Assembly (NCBI RefSeq): GCF_042434915.1
Contig: NZ_CP170198.1
Span: 1,860,001 to 1,924,000 of the forward strand
Length of the DNA: 64,000 nt
Origin: Aquimarina sp042434915
GTDB lineage: Bacteria; Bacteroidota; Bacteroidia; Flavobacteriales; Flavobacteriaceae
Direction: 5' to 3'
Every line of letters begins with the position of its first letter. Positions within the stretch are counted from its first letter, which is position 1. Below the pieces are notes generated by a model. It made no database searches. It was given only the letters and a program-made list of their open reading frames with translations, and was not told the DNA's origin. Below, one piece after another: positions 26,026-35,040 of the stretch. The translations under genes and the position numbers were made by a program.

Positions 26026-26517
26026 ATGAAATTTTATAAATATCTCTTTTTTGTAGTTTGCTTATCATGTATGGCATTTACTACCATAGAAAACATAGCA
26101 CCGAAACCAAAATACAAATGTATGGTTCAATTAAAAAACTACGAAGGTGAAGGCGCTTATATTGTAGTTTCTGTAATAGATAAGGATAATAAATACCTTA
26201 AAACATTACAAATCTTGGGTGATGATAAAAAATGGTATCCAGACCTTCCTACATGGTGGTCATTTTTTGAAACGGTTAAGGATACCAATGTAGATGCTAC
26301 TACAGGTGCAACCATTGCTGGTGGAGAACGTTCTATATTTACCTTTGAACTAAACGAAGATGATTTAAAAGCTGGTTATAAATTAAGATTTGAAACCGCA
26401 GTAGAACATCAGGAATACTATGAGAAGGATTTAGAAGTATTGTTAGACAACAATAACTTGAAAAATAAATTTGAAGGAACCGGCTATATTCGTTACGTTA
26501 GAATACTACCAAATTAA
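26026..26517 (+). CDS. DUF2271 protein with predicted FMN-attachment motif
   Basis: A 163-aa secreted protein with a hydrophobic signal (residues 5-20). The mature domain has WYPDLPTWWSFFE and, at residues 90-96, DATTGAT. This fits the Dxx(S/T)GA(T/S) motif at which ApbE attaches FMN to the final Thr (T96). DUF2271 proteins have been reported among predicted flavinylated extracytosolic proteins and often accompany PepSY reductases. It is 8 bp upstream of the PepSY-reductase gene, so a periplasmic electron carrier is likely. No apbE lies in this window. Flavinylation is inferred. Confidence 0.82.
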   Translation: MKFYKYLFFVVCLSCMAFTTIENIAPKPKYKCMVQLKNYEGEGAYIVVSVIDKDNKYLKTLQILGDDKKWYPDLPTWWSFFETVKDTNVDATTGATIAGGERSIFTFELNEDDLKAGYKLRFETAVEHQEYYEKDLEVLLDNNNLKNKFEGTGYIRYVRILPN

Positions 26518-26525
26518 TTAGAAAT

Positions 26526-28724
26526 ATGCTTAACAAGTTATGGAGATACAGTCATTTAGGCTTGACTGTATCTTCTTTTCTATTTTTACTATTAGCAACT
26601 ATAACGGGTTCTTTTCTGGCATTTGAACCCATTTATGACAAACTACAACCTTATCACATTAACGAAGGTGAAGATGTAACTTTATCTGAACTAATAACAA
26701 ATCTACATAATCAATATGATGAGATTTTAACTATTGAAGTTGATAAAAATTATTTTGTAAAAGCTGATGTATTTAGCATAGATGAAGCTGGTAGCGGAGA
26801 ATTCTACATCAACCCATTTAATGGAAATAAAATTGCTGACATACCCCCAAAAAAGCTGTTTTTTGAGTTCTTAACAAACTTTCATCGCTCTTTGTTTTTA
26901 AAAACTCCTGGAAGAATTTTTGTTGGCATTACTTGTTTTTTTCTTTTTCTCATAGCCATTACAGGTTTAGGACTAGCTATAAAACGACAAGGTGGTTTGA
27001 TAAAATTTTACTCAAAAATTATTAACGATAAGTCCATACAATATAATCATGTAGCGCTAGGGAGATTACTATTGGTTCCTATTGTGGTTATTGCCTTATC
27101 TGGCACATATTTATCGATGGATAGATTTTCATTACTACCCAAGATAAAAGAAACTGCTAACCAACATACACTAACTACTAAAGATGCCCTCCCCTTCACT
27201 GAATTTCCTGTCTTTAAAAATACATCATTAAAAGATATTAAAAAATTAGAGTTTCCCTTTTCAACAGATGCAGAAGATTTTTTTATACTAAGCTTACAGG
27301 ATAAAGAAATGAAAATACATCAAAAAACTGGAGAAGTAGTAGAAACACTTAATTATGCCATAACCAAAAAAATTGCAGCTCTAAGTTTTGATCTTCATAC
27401 AGGTGCAGGTAGTATCTTTTGGTCCTTAGTGTTATTTATAAGTTCGCTTTCTATACTATATTTTATATACTCTGGGAGTATCATTACTTTTCAGAGAGTA
27501 CGATCTTCGATTAGTAATACCTTTAAATTCAATCAAGCTACAATTATAATCCTTGTAGGATCAGAAAATGGAAATACAAAACGTCTAGGAAAAATTTTGC
27601 AACAATCTCTGGTAAAGGCTGGTAAAAAAGTTTTTTTAGATACCTTAAATAATTATCGACAATATGAGAATATCGATCAGCTACTAATTATAACTTCTAC
27701 CTATGGACAAGGAGAACCACCCAGTAACGCTGGTTTATTTATAAATAAACTTCAAAGCATCAAAATTATCAAACCTTTTAGTTGCCATGTCATTGGATTG
27801 GGGTCCTATTCATATCCGCTATTTTGCGAATTCGCCAAAAAGATTTATAGCAAAGCTTTATTGCATAAGGATATTAATGTTCCTTCATCAAACCCTCTAT
27901 TAATTCACAACCAAAACTATCAACAGTTTAGAAAATGGGCGTTAGATTGGGCTTTATCTTTAAAAATCAACTTAGAGCTGCCCATGGAGTTAGCAACTAA
28001 AAAAGAAAAAGAAACTGTTTTCAAAGTTATAGCAAAACAAAATGTCATTGATCCGTATGATGAAACTTTTAAACTTACTTTAACCACTAATAAAAACGGA
28101 AAAGTTGTACCTGGTGATCTGATCGGATTTACACCTCCTAATGAAACTCAGGAACGTTTATATTCGGTAGGTAAATCTAGTGATGGTCATTTGTTATTAA
28201 GTGTAAAACGGCATACTCTCGGAGTATGTTCTAATTTTCTAAATGAATTAAAAATAGATCAAGAAGTAAAGGGAAAAATTAAGAAGAATGAAGAGTTTTA
28301 TCTCCCAACAAAGAGCCCACAAATAGTATTGATCGCTAACGGAACTGGAATTGCACCTTTTTTAGGTATGATTCATCAAAAATCACAAACTCCTATACGT
28401 TTATATTGGGGAACAAGAACCAAAAAGTCTGAAGAATTATATAAACCACAGATTGATGAAGCTCTACAAAATGAAACGTTGCAGCAGTATCACGTAGCTT
28501 TTTCTAAAGAGGATAGCGCATATAATTATGTACAAGATTTGATTTTAAGAGATAAAAAAATGATAGCTACACTTTTGTCGAGCGGAGGAGCCCTAATGAT
28601 TTGTGGATCCATTGTTATGCGCGATACTATTTATGAGCTCTTAGAAAAAATTTGTGAAGAATATCAACTTCAGTCATTAGAAGTGTATTTAAGTAAAAAT
28701 CAAATTTTAACTGATTGTTATTAA
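26526..28724 (+). CDS. PepSY membrane protein fused to flavodoxin/FAD/NAD(P)H reductase
   Basis: A 732-aa inner-membrane electron-transfer protein. Hydrophobic helices occur near residues 12-33, 125-150, 177-195 and 295-320, with PepSY-type periplasmic loops (PYHINEGEDVTLSELITNL; FDLHTGAGSIFW). From about residue 340 there is a flavodoxin domain (ILVGSENGNTKR, TSTYGQGEPPSNAG), then an FAD domain (RLYSVGKS near 542) and an NAD(P)H-binding part (ANGTGIAPFLGM near 604, RLYWGTR). The arrangement resembles sulfite-reductase flavoprotein fused to XusC-like PepSY. It should move electrons from cytosolic NAD(P)H to the periplasm, probably via the DUF2271 protein, to reduce a ferric chelate. Last gene of the operon. 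Confidence 0.88.
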   Translation: MLNKLWRYSHLGLTVSSFLFLLLATITGSFLAFEPIYDKLQPYHINEGEDVTLSELITNLHNQYDEILTIEVDKNYFVKADVFSIDEAGSGEFYINPFNGNKIADIPPKKLFFEFLTNFHRSLFLKTPGRIFVGITCFFLFLIAITGLGLAIKRQGGLIKFYSKIINDKSIQYNHVALGRLLLVPIVVIALSGTYLSMDRFSLLPKIKETANQHTLTTKDALPFTEFPVFKNTSLKDIKKLEFPFSTDAEDFFILSLQDKEMKIHQKTGEVVETLNYAITKKIAALSFDLHTGAGSIFWSLVLFISSLSILYFIYSGSIITFQRVRSSISNTFKFNQATIIILVGSENGNTKRLGKILQQSLVKAGKKVFLDTLNNYRQYENIDQLLIITSTYGQGEPPSNAGLFINKLQSIKIIKPFSCHVIGLGSYSYPLFCEFAKKIYSKALLHKDINVPSSNPLLIHNQNYQQFRKWALDWALSLKINLELPMELATKKEKETVFKVIAKQNVIDPYDETFKLTLTTNKNGKVVPGDLIGFTPPNETQERLYSVGKSSDGHLLLSVKRHTLGVCSNFLNELKIDQEVKGKIKKNEEFYLPTKSPQIVLIANGTGIAPFLGMIHQKSQTPIRLYWGTRTKKSEELYKPQIDEALQNETLQQYHVAFSKEDSAYNYVQDLILRDKKMIATLLSSGGALMICGSIVMRDTIYELLEKICEEYQLQSLEVYLSKNQILTDCY

Positions 28725-28846
28725 TTTTTATGGTTTCATCCCTATAAATACATCCTTATCCATCGCTTTAAAAAAATTTTCAATTTACCGACAATAAAAT
28801 AACTATAGACTATGTAACGTACAATCCATAGTAATAGATGAAAAAT

Positions 28847-28885
28847 CAAAAAATATCGTAGTTTAGCATAAATTAAAACCAGATA
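28847..28885 (+). promoter_or_regulatory. Partial fourth copy of the leader-repeat promoter segment
   Basis: TAGTTTAG (28859-28866) followed by ATTAAAACCAGAT matches the promoter part of leader copy 1, but the hairpins after it are different (ATGCT/AGCAT near 28889-28904). It precedes a broken small membrane-protein gene by about 110 bp. Confidence 0.5.
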
Positions 28886-28994
28886 TCTATGCTATTTCAA
28901 AGCATCTAGTTTTTAGATAATAAAAATTATAGAAGACTCTTTCTAGTGTCATGATGCAATGGGTGATAGCAATTAAAGACTAAACAATCGACAA

Positions 28995-29214
28995 ATGGAA
29001 AAAATTTGGATACTAGTAATTTCGCTTTTTTTTAATAATAACTTTTCTATTTTGGAAGCTTACCCGTGGGCATTTTAAAAAAGCATGCGGTACAAAGATT
29101 TGGAATCAATGGGTAACACGTCTTTTTTATTGGCAGGGGGCAATCTTTGTAGGTATCTCTGCTACAGTGCTAACCGTTTTTCTTTTAAAATGGTCTAATG
29201 TTTTGATCTTTTAG
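28995..29214 (+). pseudogene. Small membrane protein interrupted at an 8-T run
   Basis: From ATG 28995 the frame reads MEKIWILVISLFF and then goes out of frame, ending at 29078. If the T run at 29026-29033 had seven T, the frame would continue as LIITFLFWKLTRGHFK and end at the stop at 29212-29214, giving about 72 aa with two hydrophobic helices (second: GAIFVGISATVLTVFLL). The clean continuation shows a single-base insertion, a sequencing error, or slippage-dependent expression. Family unknown. Confidence 0.6.
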
Positions 29215-29476
29215 CCTTCCCATGAAAAATAGTGATCATTTAATAATAAACCCATTTATTACGCTGTTATCAAAACCTTTATAAACAGAAATATTATCTA
29301 CAAGTTTTGACAAGGAACGTAAAACATGGCTATATTAAGTCGTATCCAAAAAAATGCTTAGATTAGGTGTAAAAAGGTAAAGTGAATTGAGTTCATTACT
29401 CCAACCCTAACAGCACTACGGTAATTCGATCTAATCCCTTGTACATCATCATTGTATAATTCAATACATATCTTCC

Positions 29477-30016
29477 ATGCAGTTTAGAGTAAATACTGAT
29501 ACGTGGTTTGTATTTTCCATCTTATTTATTGGTGCATTAGCACTATTTATATTGTTATTTGTAGCGATTCCATATACTACAAGAATAAAACAATTGAAAA
29601 GAATAAAATTAAAATACAAAAGAAAACAGGACACGTACAAACAGTTGGAAGAAAAGTATGCTGAGCGCACAATTGCTCAACTTAAAGAAGAAAATCAAAG
29701 ATTACAAGTTAACTTAAAAAAAGACTTGCAACGAATCTTGAAATACAATACCCATGAACCTGATCTTTTACACTTTTTTTCAGACTTCGAAAAAATTTAT
29801 CCAAAATTTAAACAAACGATCCAAACATTAATTCCGGATATTACTGCTAATGAATTAAAACTCTGTGCGCTCTTAAGATTAAATTTAAGTTCAAAACAAA
29901 TTAGTATGCTATTGAATATAACACCCGAAAGTGTCAACAAAGCCAGGTATCGACTTAGAAAAAAAATGGAAATTGATTCTACAGATGATCTGTACATCTT
30001 TCTTTCAAATATATGA
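29477..30016 (+). CDS. Membrane-anchored LuxR-type helix-turn-helix protein
   Basis: A 179-aa protein with one transmembrane helix (about residues 12-32), a charged coiled coil (residues 38-85, rich in K, E and Q), and a C-terminal LuxR/GerE-like HTH: ITANELKLCALLRLNLSSKQ followed by ISMLLNITPESVNKARYRLRKK. This matches the output end of many Bacteroidota membrane regulators whose sensor part is missing here. The gene stands alone among broken genes. It may be complete as a small signalling regulator or be the remains of a larger one; the intact ATG and spacing favour the former. Confidence 0.78.
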   Translation: MQFRVNTDTWFVFSILFIGALALFILLFVAIPYTTRIKQLKRIKLKYKRKQDTYKQLEEKYAERTIAQLKEENQRLQVNLKKDLQRILKYNTHEPDLLHFFSDFEKIYPKFKQTIQTLIPDITANELKLCALLRLNLSSKQISMLLNITPESVNKARYRLRKKMEIDSTDDLYIFLSNI

Positions 30017-30109
30017 CAATCTGGTTCTTACATCATTGTCCATTGTTTGTCCATAGTATAATTTAGCTACTAATCATTTTTATTAATTCTTTTGTCTAAA
30101 ACCAATAGC

Positions 30110-31562
30110 ATGAGAATTTTTGAAATCATCTTACTAAGTATCTGTACTTTACTGCCTCTTTTAATTTCGACAAGAAATTATATAGTACACAAAAAAGTAG
30201 CTTCATCCATAATCATAAGCACAAGCTTGCTACATTTTATTATCGAAGGGCCCCGATGGCAAATGATTCCCTCCTATTGTATCATACTGATTTTAATTTG
30301 GTGTTTGTATAAAGAGTCTGTATTTTTTTTTTGGAGGTTGGTTTAGAAAAACTGTCAGTATCATCACATACATAATACTCTTGGTAATTGGTTGGGGGCT
30401 TCCGTATGTATTACCTGTTTTTACATTACCAGAACCCACAGGAAAACATAAAGTGGGCACGCAGTATATCCATCTAAAAACGAATCAATTTGAAACGCTC
30501 ACTCCATTAGCCGATGATATGAGAGAACTAATGATTAAAGTTTGGTATCCTGCCCAACTAAGTAATGAAATAAAAGAAACCTATCTAAACGAGGGGGATA
30601 GATTGGGCTTTGCAAAAAAATGTGGTTTACCCGAAGCTACGTTTGATTATTTAGATAGGGTTACAACGCATACATATAGTTACCCAGAAGTAGCGTTGGG
30701 AAGCTTTCCTGTTTTAATTTTTTCTCCCGGAATTTATGCGAATGCGTCCGGCTATTATGCCTTGATAGAAGAAATTGTAAGTAACGGGTATATTGTTTTA
30801 AATATTAATCACACCTATGAAAGCACTGGGTCACTTTTCCCTGATGGAGAAATAAAACTATACGGTACTGAGTACGATAAAAAGCACAATAATCAAAAAA
30901 TGGATGAAATGGTATGGCTTGCTATGCAAAACTATAAGAAGGCGTCATCCTCTGATGAACAATATGGCGCTATTGAGGAACTAATCCGCAATTATATCGC
31001 AGCCGAAATAACCTTACGATGGAGCAATGATATTTCTTTGACTCTGGATGAATTAGAAAAACTGAATACCTCTTCTTTTCTGGCAAATCACATAAACATT
31101 TCTAAAATAGGAGTATTCGGACACTCGCAAGGAGGTGCTGCAGCCGGTCAGGCGCTGTTAGATGACAATAGAATACAAGCAGGAATAAATCTGGATGGCG
31201 TACAATGGGGACCTATGATTGATACACTTCTGACTAAGCCGTTTGCCTTAATTTCTTCAGCATGGGATAGCAACCACCCAGATTTCAACACACATATTTA
31301 TCATAATGGAAGTCTTTCTGATTTTTATAATGTTAAAATTATAAATTCAGGACACTCAAGTTTTATGGATATTCCATTAATGATTAATGTACCCTTGTTA
31401 AATGAAGCGGGAACAATCGATCCAATAAAAGGTTATAAAATATCAACAGAAATAATACTACAATTTTTTGATAAATATTTAAACGATCACTCTTTAGATT
31501 TACTGAAATTGAATGATAGACACCCAGAACTTGAAATGGAACTATTAGAAAAAACTCCATAA
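30110..31562 (+). pseudogene. PAF-acetylhydrolase-like lipase, split by one base at a 10-T run
   Basis: The first part (ATG 30110) encodes membrane helices ending at a stop at 30344-30346. The second part, in the next frame, encodes LPYVLPVFTLPEPTGKHKVG and then an alpha/beta hydrolase with the nucleophile elbow GHSQGGAAAG (Ser codon 31124-31126), an Asp in SAWDSNHPD and a late His in NSGHSSF. Removing one T from the run at 30323-30332 joins them into VFFFGGWFRKTVSIITYIIL and one protein of about 483 aa, the usual layout of Bacteroidota PAF-AH-like membrane lipases. It is either a pseudogene or made by slippage on the long T run. Confidence 0.75.
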
Positions 31563-31611
31563 TAAACCAAACCAATTTTATGGTATATCCAATATAAAAT
31601 TTAAACTGACA

Positions 31612-32053
31612 ATGATAATTCGAAAAGCTACCAAAAATGATGTTTCACTAATTGTGGAGATGATTGCCGATGATGAGCTTGGAAAAGAAAGAGACAACTT
31701 TCAAAAACCTTTACCCGATAAATATTTTGAGGCATTTGAAAAAATAAATGCTGACACAACTCAGGAATTGATTGTTGTTGAGAATAAAAAAACTGAAATC
31801 ATAGGAACTCTACAAATATCATTTATACAACATTTGACGTATAAAGGTGGAACAAGAGCGCAAATTGAAGCGGTTAGAATTAGAGCAGATAAAAGAGGAC
31901 TCGGAATCGGAAAAAAGATGTTTGAATGGGCTCTCAATAGAGCATAAGAACGCCATATGGATGACTGGCAAGAAAAGACCAAAAGCACTTAAATTTTATG
32001 AGGACATGGGATTTTAATCATCTCATGAAGGAATGAAATTACATATTAAATAA
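31612..32053 (+). pseudogene. GNAT N-acetyltransferase with frameshift and nonsense mutation
   Basis: The first 111 codons (MIIRKATKNDVSLIVEMIAD...) contain the acetyl-CoA loop RADKRGLGIGKK and then stop at 31945. Skipping one T (31945) restores AKNAIWMTGKKRPKALKFYE and then DMGF, followed by an in-frame TAA where a sense codon is expected, then SSHEGMKLHIK and the natural stop at 32051-32053. So there are two independent lesions, and it is a true pseudogene. Confidence 0.85.
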
Positions 32054-32122
32054 AAAATTAGTCATATAGTTCTTTAAAAATTAACTATTTAGATCTTAAA
32101 AGCCCTTTAAATGAGCTTATAA

Positions 32123-32305
32123 AAACATGAACTAAAAAAACAAGCATATACCCGATTTAAACTGGAAGAATTGCATGCTATAACCAATAAAGAGAATTTA
32201 AGTTCACAACGGCTAATAACTAAATTAGGATTACAATTTCAAAAATATATCACATTACCAGAGGATACAGAAGAAATTATGCTTTATACCATTAAGAATA
32301 GTTAA
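32123..32305 (+). pseudogene. C-terminal fragment of a second GNAT acetyltransferase
   Basis: An open stretch of 60 codons before a stop at 32303 reads LHAITNKENLSSQRLITKLG and continues LQFQKYITLP. This is the typical C-terminal strand-helix of RimJ/RimL-like acetyltransferases (NxxSxxxxxKLGF). No N-terminal domain or start exists upstream, so it is a remnant. Confidence 0.75.
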
Positions 32306-32528
32306 ACTACAACTACTTAGCGTATATAATACTAACCAACAATCTCAAAATGTATTTTTGACTATAGAATCATATTCTTCTTAAATTACTGTGTATGCGA
32401 TACTGTCATAACTCGAGCCAAATGTTATAAATTCTTAAAATTAATAATTTCTGAGTTAATCAAATTATAAACTCATTAATTACCTGTTGTTGCGCCTTCT
32501 ATTAATTGTATTTTTATATAAAAACGAT

Positions 32529-33260
32529 ATGAAACTTAAAAATAAAATTGCTGTAGTTACAGGTGCTAGCAGTGGCATTGGTAAAGCCATTGCACAATCC
32601 CTATCACAACACGAATGTATTGTGATACTGGCAAGCAGAAGCACCGAAGAACTGCAAGAAGTAAGTAAAACGCTTCCGTACAAAAACAGCGTTGTTACAA
32701 TGGACGTTAGTAGCACAAAAAGTGTGTCAAACGCTTTTAAAGAGATTTATGAAACCTATGAGCGTATTGATATCCTTGTCAACTCTGCAGGAGTAATGCC
32801 CTTAACCTATATTAAAAACAGACATCTAGACGAATGGTTAGACACCATCGATGTAAATGTAAAAGGCGTTTTACGTTGTATTTATGAAGTACTTCCTTCT
32901 ATGAAAAAACACGCAAAAGGACATATTATTAACATTGCCTCTGTTGATGGTAAAGAAATTTATAAAGGTGGCGCAGTGTACGGTGCATCCAAAGCAGCAT
33001 TGATAGCTTTATCAAGAGCCTTGCGTATGGAGCTTTCACCAGAATTTAATATCAGAATTACCGCCATAGAACCAGGGACCGTAGCGACCGATTTACGCGA
33101 GGATATAACAGACAAGGAGCTACTTAATGATAAGGACTATGGTGGCGACGAACCAAAATTGAAACCTTACAATATAGCAGATTCGGTATTATATGCTTTA
33201 CAACAACCCGATGGTGTTAATGTGAATGAGCTACTACTTAAACCGACAGGTAAATCCTAA
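32529..33260 (+). CDS. Short-chain dehydrogenase/reductase
   Basis: A 243-aa Rossmann-fold oxidoreductase of the classical SDR family. It has the cofactor loop TGASSGIGKA (residues 11-20), NSAG where NNAG is usual, the catalytic Ser in NIASVDG, and YGASKAA (catalytic Tyr and Lys). The open frame extends to a TTG at 32487, but the ATG at 32529 places the Rossmann start normally. Substrate cannot be inferred; YdfG-like serine or sulfonate dehydrogenases are relatives. It stands alone at the edge of the decay zone and appears intact. Confidence 0.92.
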   Translation: MKLKNKIAVVTGASSGIGKAIAQSLSQHECIVILASRSTEELQEVSKTLPYKNSVVTMDVSSTKSVSNAFKEIYETYERIDILVNSAGVMPLTYIKNRHLDEWLDTIDVNVKGVLRCIYEVLPSMKKHAKGHIINIASVDGKEIYKGGAVYGASKAALIALSRALRMELSPEFNIRITAIEPGTVATDLREDITDKELLNDKDYGGDEPKLKPYNIADSVLYALQQPDGVNVNELLLKPTGKS

Positions 33261-33355
33261 AAACGTTTATCAAAACTCATCTCTCGTGTTTTTATACTTT
33301 CTTACGTAAAAATAAAAATTCCTTTATCTTGTACCGTAATTAAAAGTATACTCTC

Positions 33356-34087
33356 ATGAAAAAACAGTTAACCGCAATTATCTTTGCAGTAGCAATAATC
33401 ATAGCATCATTTGTTTTAGGAAAAGCCTACGTAGACCGCAATGCCAAAGAAGGTGAGATTCTGGTGACAGGACTTGGAAAAGCAAATTTTAGTTCTGACC
33501 TTATTGTCTGGGAAGGAAGATTTGAAGCACAAAATATCGATTTAAAACAAGCGTATGTAAATTTAGAAAAAGATAAAAACATCATAGAAAACTATTTGAT
33601 ATCACAAGGTATAAGCAAAGATGATTTAGTATTTAGTGCTGTAAAAACCACACGTAAAACACGTACAAAATACGCCCCAAATGGAAATTATATTGGAGAA
33701 GAATTTGATGGATACCTCTTGGCGCAAGCCATCGAAATTGAATCCAAAGAAGTAGCCAAGGTAGAACTTATCTCACGAGAAGTTACAAAATTACTTAATC
33801 AAGGAGTACAGTTATATTCTGAAGCTCCTAGATATTACTATACTAAACTTGCAGATCTCAAAATAGAAATGATATCCAAGGCAACGGAAGACGCACGATT
33901 GCGTGCCGAAAAAATTGCTGAAAACTCTGGAGGCAAATTAGGTAAACTCAAATCGGCTCGTATGGGAGTTTTTCAAATAACTGGACAAAACTCTACAGAA
34001 TCCTATTCTTGGGGAGGAACTTTTAATACTATTGACAAAGAAAAAACAGCATCGATAACAATGAAATTAGTATATGATGTAGATTGA
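33356..34087 (+). CDS. SIMPL domain (DUF541) protein
   Basis: A 243-aa protein with an N-terminal signal or anchor helix (residues 4-25) and a periplasmic SIMPL/DUF541 domain: GEILVTGLGKANFSSDLIVW, KDDLVFSAVKTTRKT, KATEDARLRAEKIAENSG and GKLGKLKSARMGVFQ. Relatives (YggE/BP26) are implicated in stress resistance and channel-like assembly, but the flavobacterial protein's role is unknown. Monocistronic. Confidence 0.9.
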   Translation: MKKQLTAIIFAVAIIIASFVLGKAYVDRNAKEGEILVTGLGKANFSSDLIVWEGRFEAQNIDLKQAYVNLEKDKNIIENYLISQGISKDDLVFSAVKTTRKTRTKYAPNGNYIGEEFDGYLLAQAIEIESKEVAKVELISREVTKLLNQGVQLYSEAPRYYYTKLADLKIEMISKATEDARLRAEKIAENSGGKLGKLKSARMGVFQITGQNSTESYSWGGTFNTIDKEKTASITMKLVYDVD

Positions 34088-34201
34088 TACATCAATTCAA
34101 TTGTTAAAATGTTAAAAACTAAAGCAATTGTGTTAATTAAAGTTAACACAATCTCGAAGTATTTGGTGTAATTTTGTAAAACACACAAATACTCTTAAAT
34201 T

Positions 34202-34297
34202 ATGCTTAAATCGAAGACTCATTTTAAGTTATTAGCGATAACAATTGTAGTTAGTTTGCTCTGTATTCTAATGGTAATTTTAGGATTACTATTTTAG
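34202..34297 (+). CDS. Possible 31-aa single-helix membrane peptide
   Basis: ATG 34202 opens a 31-codon frame: a basic head (MLKSKTHFK) and one hydrophobic helix (LLAITIVVSLLCILMVILGL). The composition is what a small membrane protein would show, and nothing overlaps it. Support is limited to composition and spacing. Confidence 0.4.
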   Translation: MLKSKTHFKLLAITIVVSLLCILMVILGLLF

Positions 34298-34446
34298 TAA
34301 ATAATCAGCTACCATGGTTGGAAACTTTGCTATAGAATCATTTTAACAAATGTTTAATACCCCTTTGGGCACTGACTCTCAGTATACCTAAGGCGTATCA
34401 CTCGGTATGCAGAGGGTTGGAAGGTTCTATTCTTTATTAATTTTTC

Positions 34447-34454
34447 TATTTTTG
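34447..34454 (+). promoter_or_regulatory. -7 element before the two-component genes
   Basis: TATTTTTG matches TAnnTTTG exactly, 22 bp before the response-regulator ATG. The region upstream (34368-34412) can fold through ATACC/GGTAT and CTCT/AGAG. No good -33 box is seen. Confidence 0.35.
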
Positions 34455-34476
34455 CTTTTCACTTATCTAAACAACT

Positions 34477-35040
34477 ATGTTACCTAGTTCGCTTAAATTT
34501 CTGGTAGTAGAAGATTTAGTTTCCGATTCATTTTTGATTCAGAGACAACTTAATAAACTTTGTGATAATGCAGAGATTCGGTTTGCAGATAGTGAGTTAG
34601 CACTCACTAATGCGCTCAAGAAATACATGCCCGATTTTATTCTTAGCGATTTCAATTTAAATGGTTTTGATGGCTTTGATGTAATTCGAATGGTCAAGGA
34701 TCATGACCCTAACCTAATTATTCTCATAATTTCAGGAAATCTTAATAATGATGAAAAAGTTGCTAAACTATTAATGGAAGGCGCTTCTGGTTTTTTTCTC
34801 AAAGATCCTATGAATGAACTTCCAGAAAAGTTACGTCCCGTGCTCCAAAAGTTATATGTCGAAAAACAAGAACAACTGGAAAAACTAGATCATCAACGCA
34901 AAAAAGATGCAGCATTAGATGAAGTAGCTTCATTTTTAAGAGAATTCGATAGTAGTAATGATACTATTAATAAAGACTCTATACTCAAAACAATGCAAAA
35001 ATCAATAATACGATTATTCCCTAATCATGGATCAAAATAA
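34477..35040 (+). CDS. Response regulator, receiver domain with C-terminal coil
   Basis: A 187-aa protein with a receiver domain: acidic pair E12-D13, phospho-acceptor D58 in ILSDFNLNGFDGFDV, Ser in LIISGN and the conserved Lys in FFLKDP. After residue 130 a charged helical tail (EKQEQLEKLDHQRKKDAALD) replaces a DNA-binding domain, so output is probably by protein contact. Its 3' end overlaps the start of the histidine kinase gene by 14 bp, indicating translational coupling and a shared pathway. Confidence 0.92.
   Translation: MLPSSLKFLVVEDLVSDSFLIQRQLNKLCDNAEIRFADSELALTNALKKYMPDFILSDFNLNGFDGFDVIRMVKDHDPNLIILIISGNLNNDEKVAKLLMEGASGFFLKDPMNELPEKLRPVLQKLYVEKQEQLEKLDHQRKKDAALDEVASFLREFDSSNDTINKDSILKTMQKSIIRLFPNHGSK

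Noticed and set aside
34368..34412. Possible riboswitch-like fold before the response-regulator operon
   Set aside because: Stems ATACC/GGTAT and CTCT/AGAG are short and lie upstream of the best -7 box, so they are probably not transcribed with the operon.
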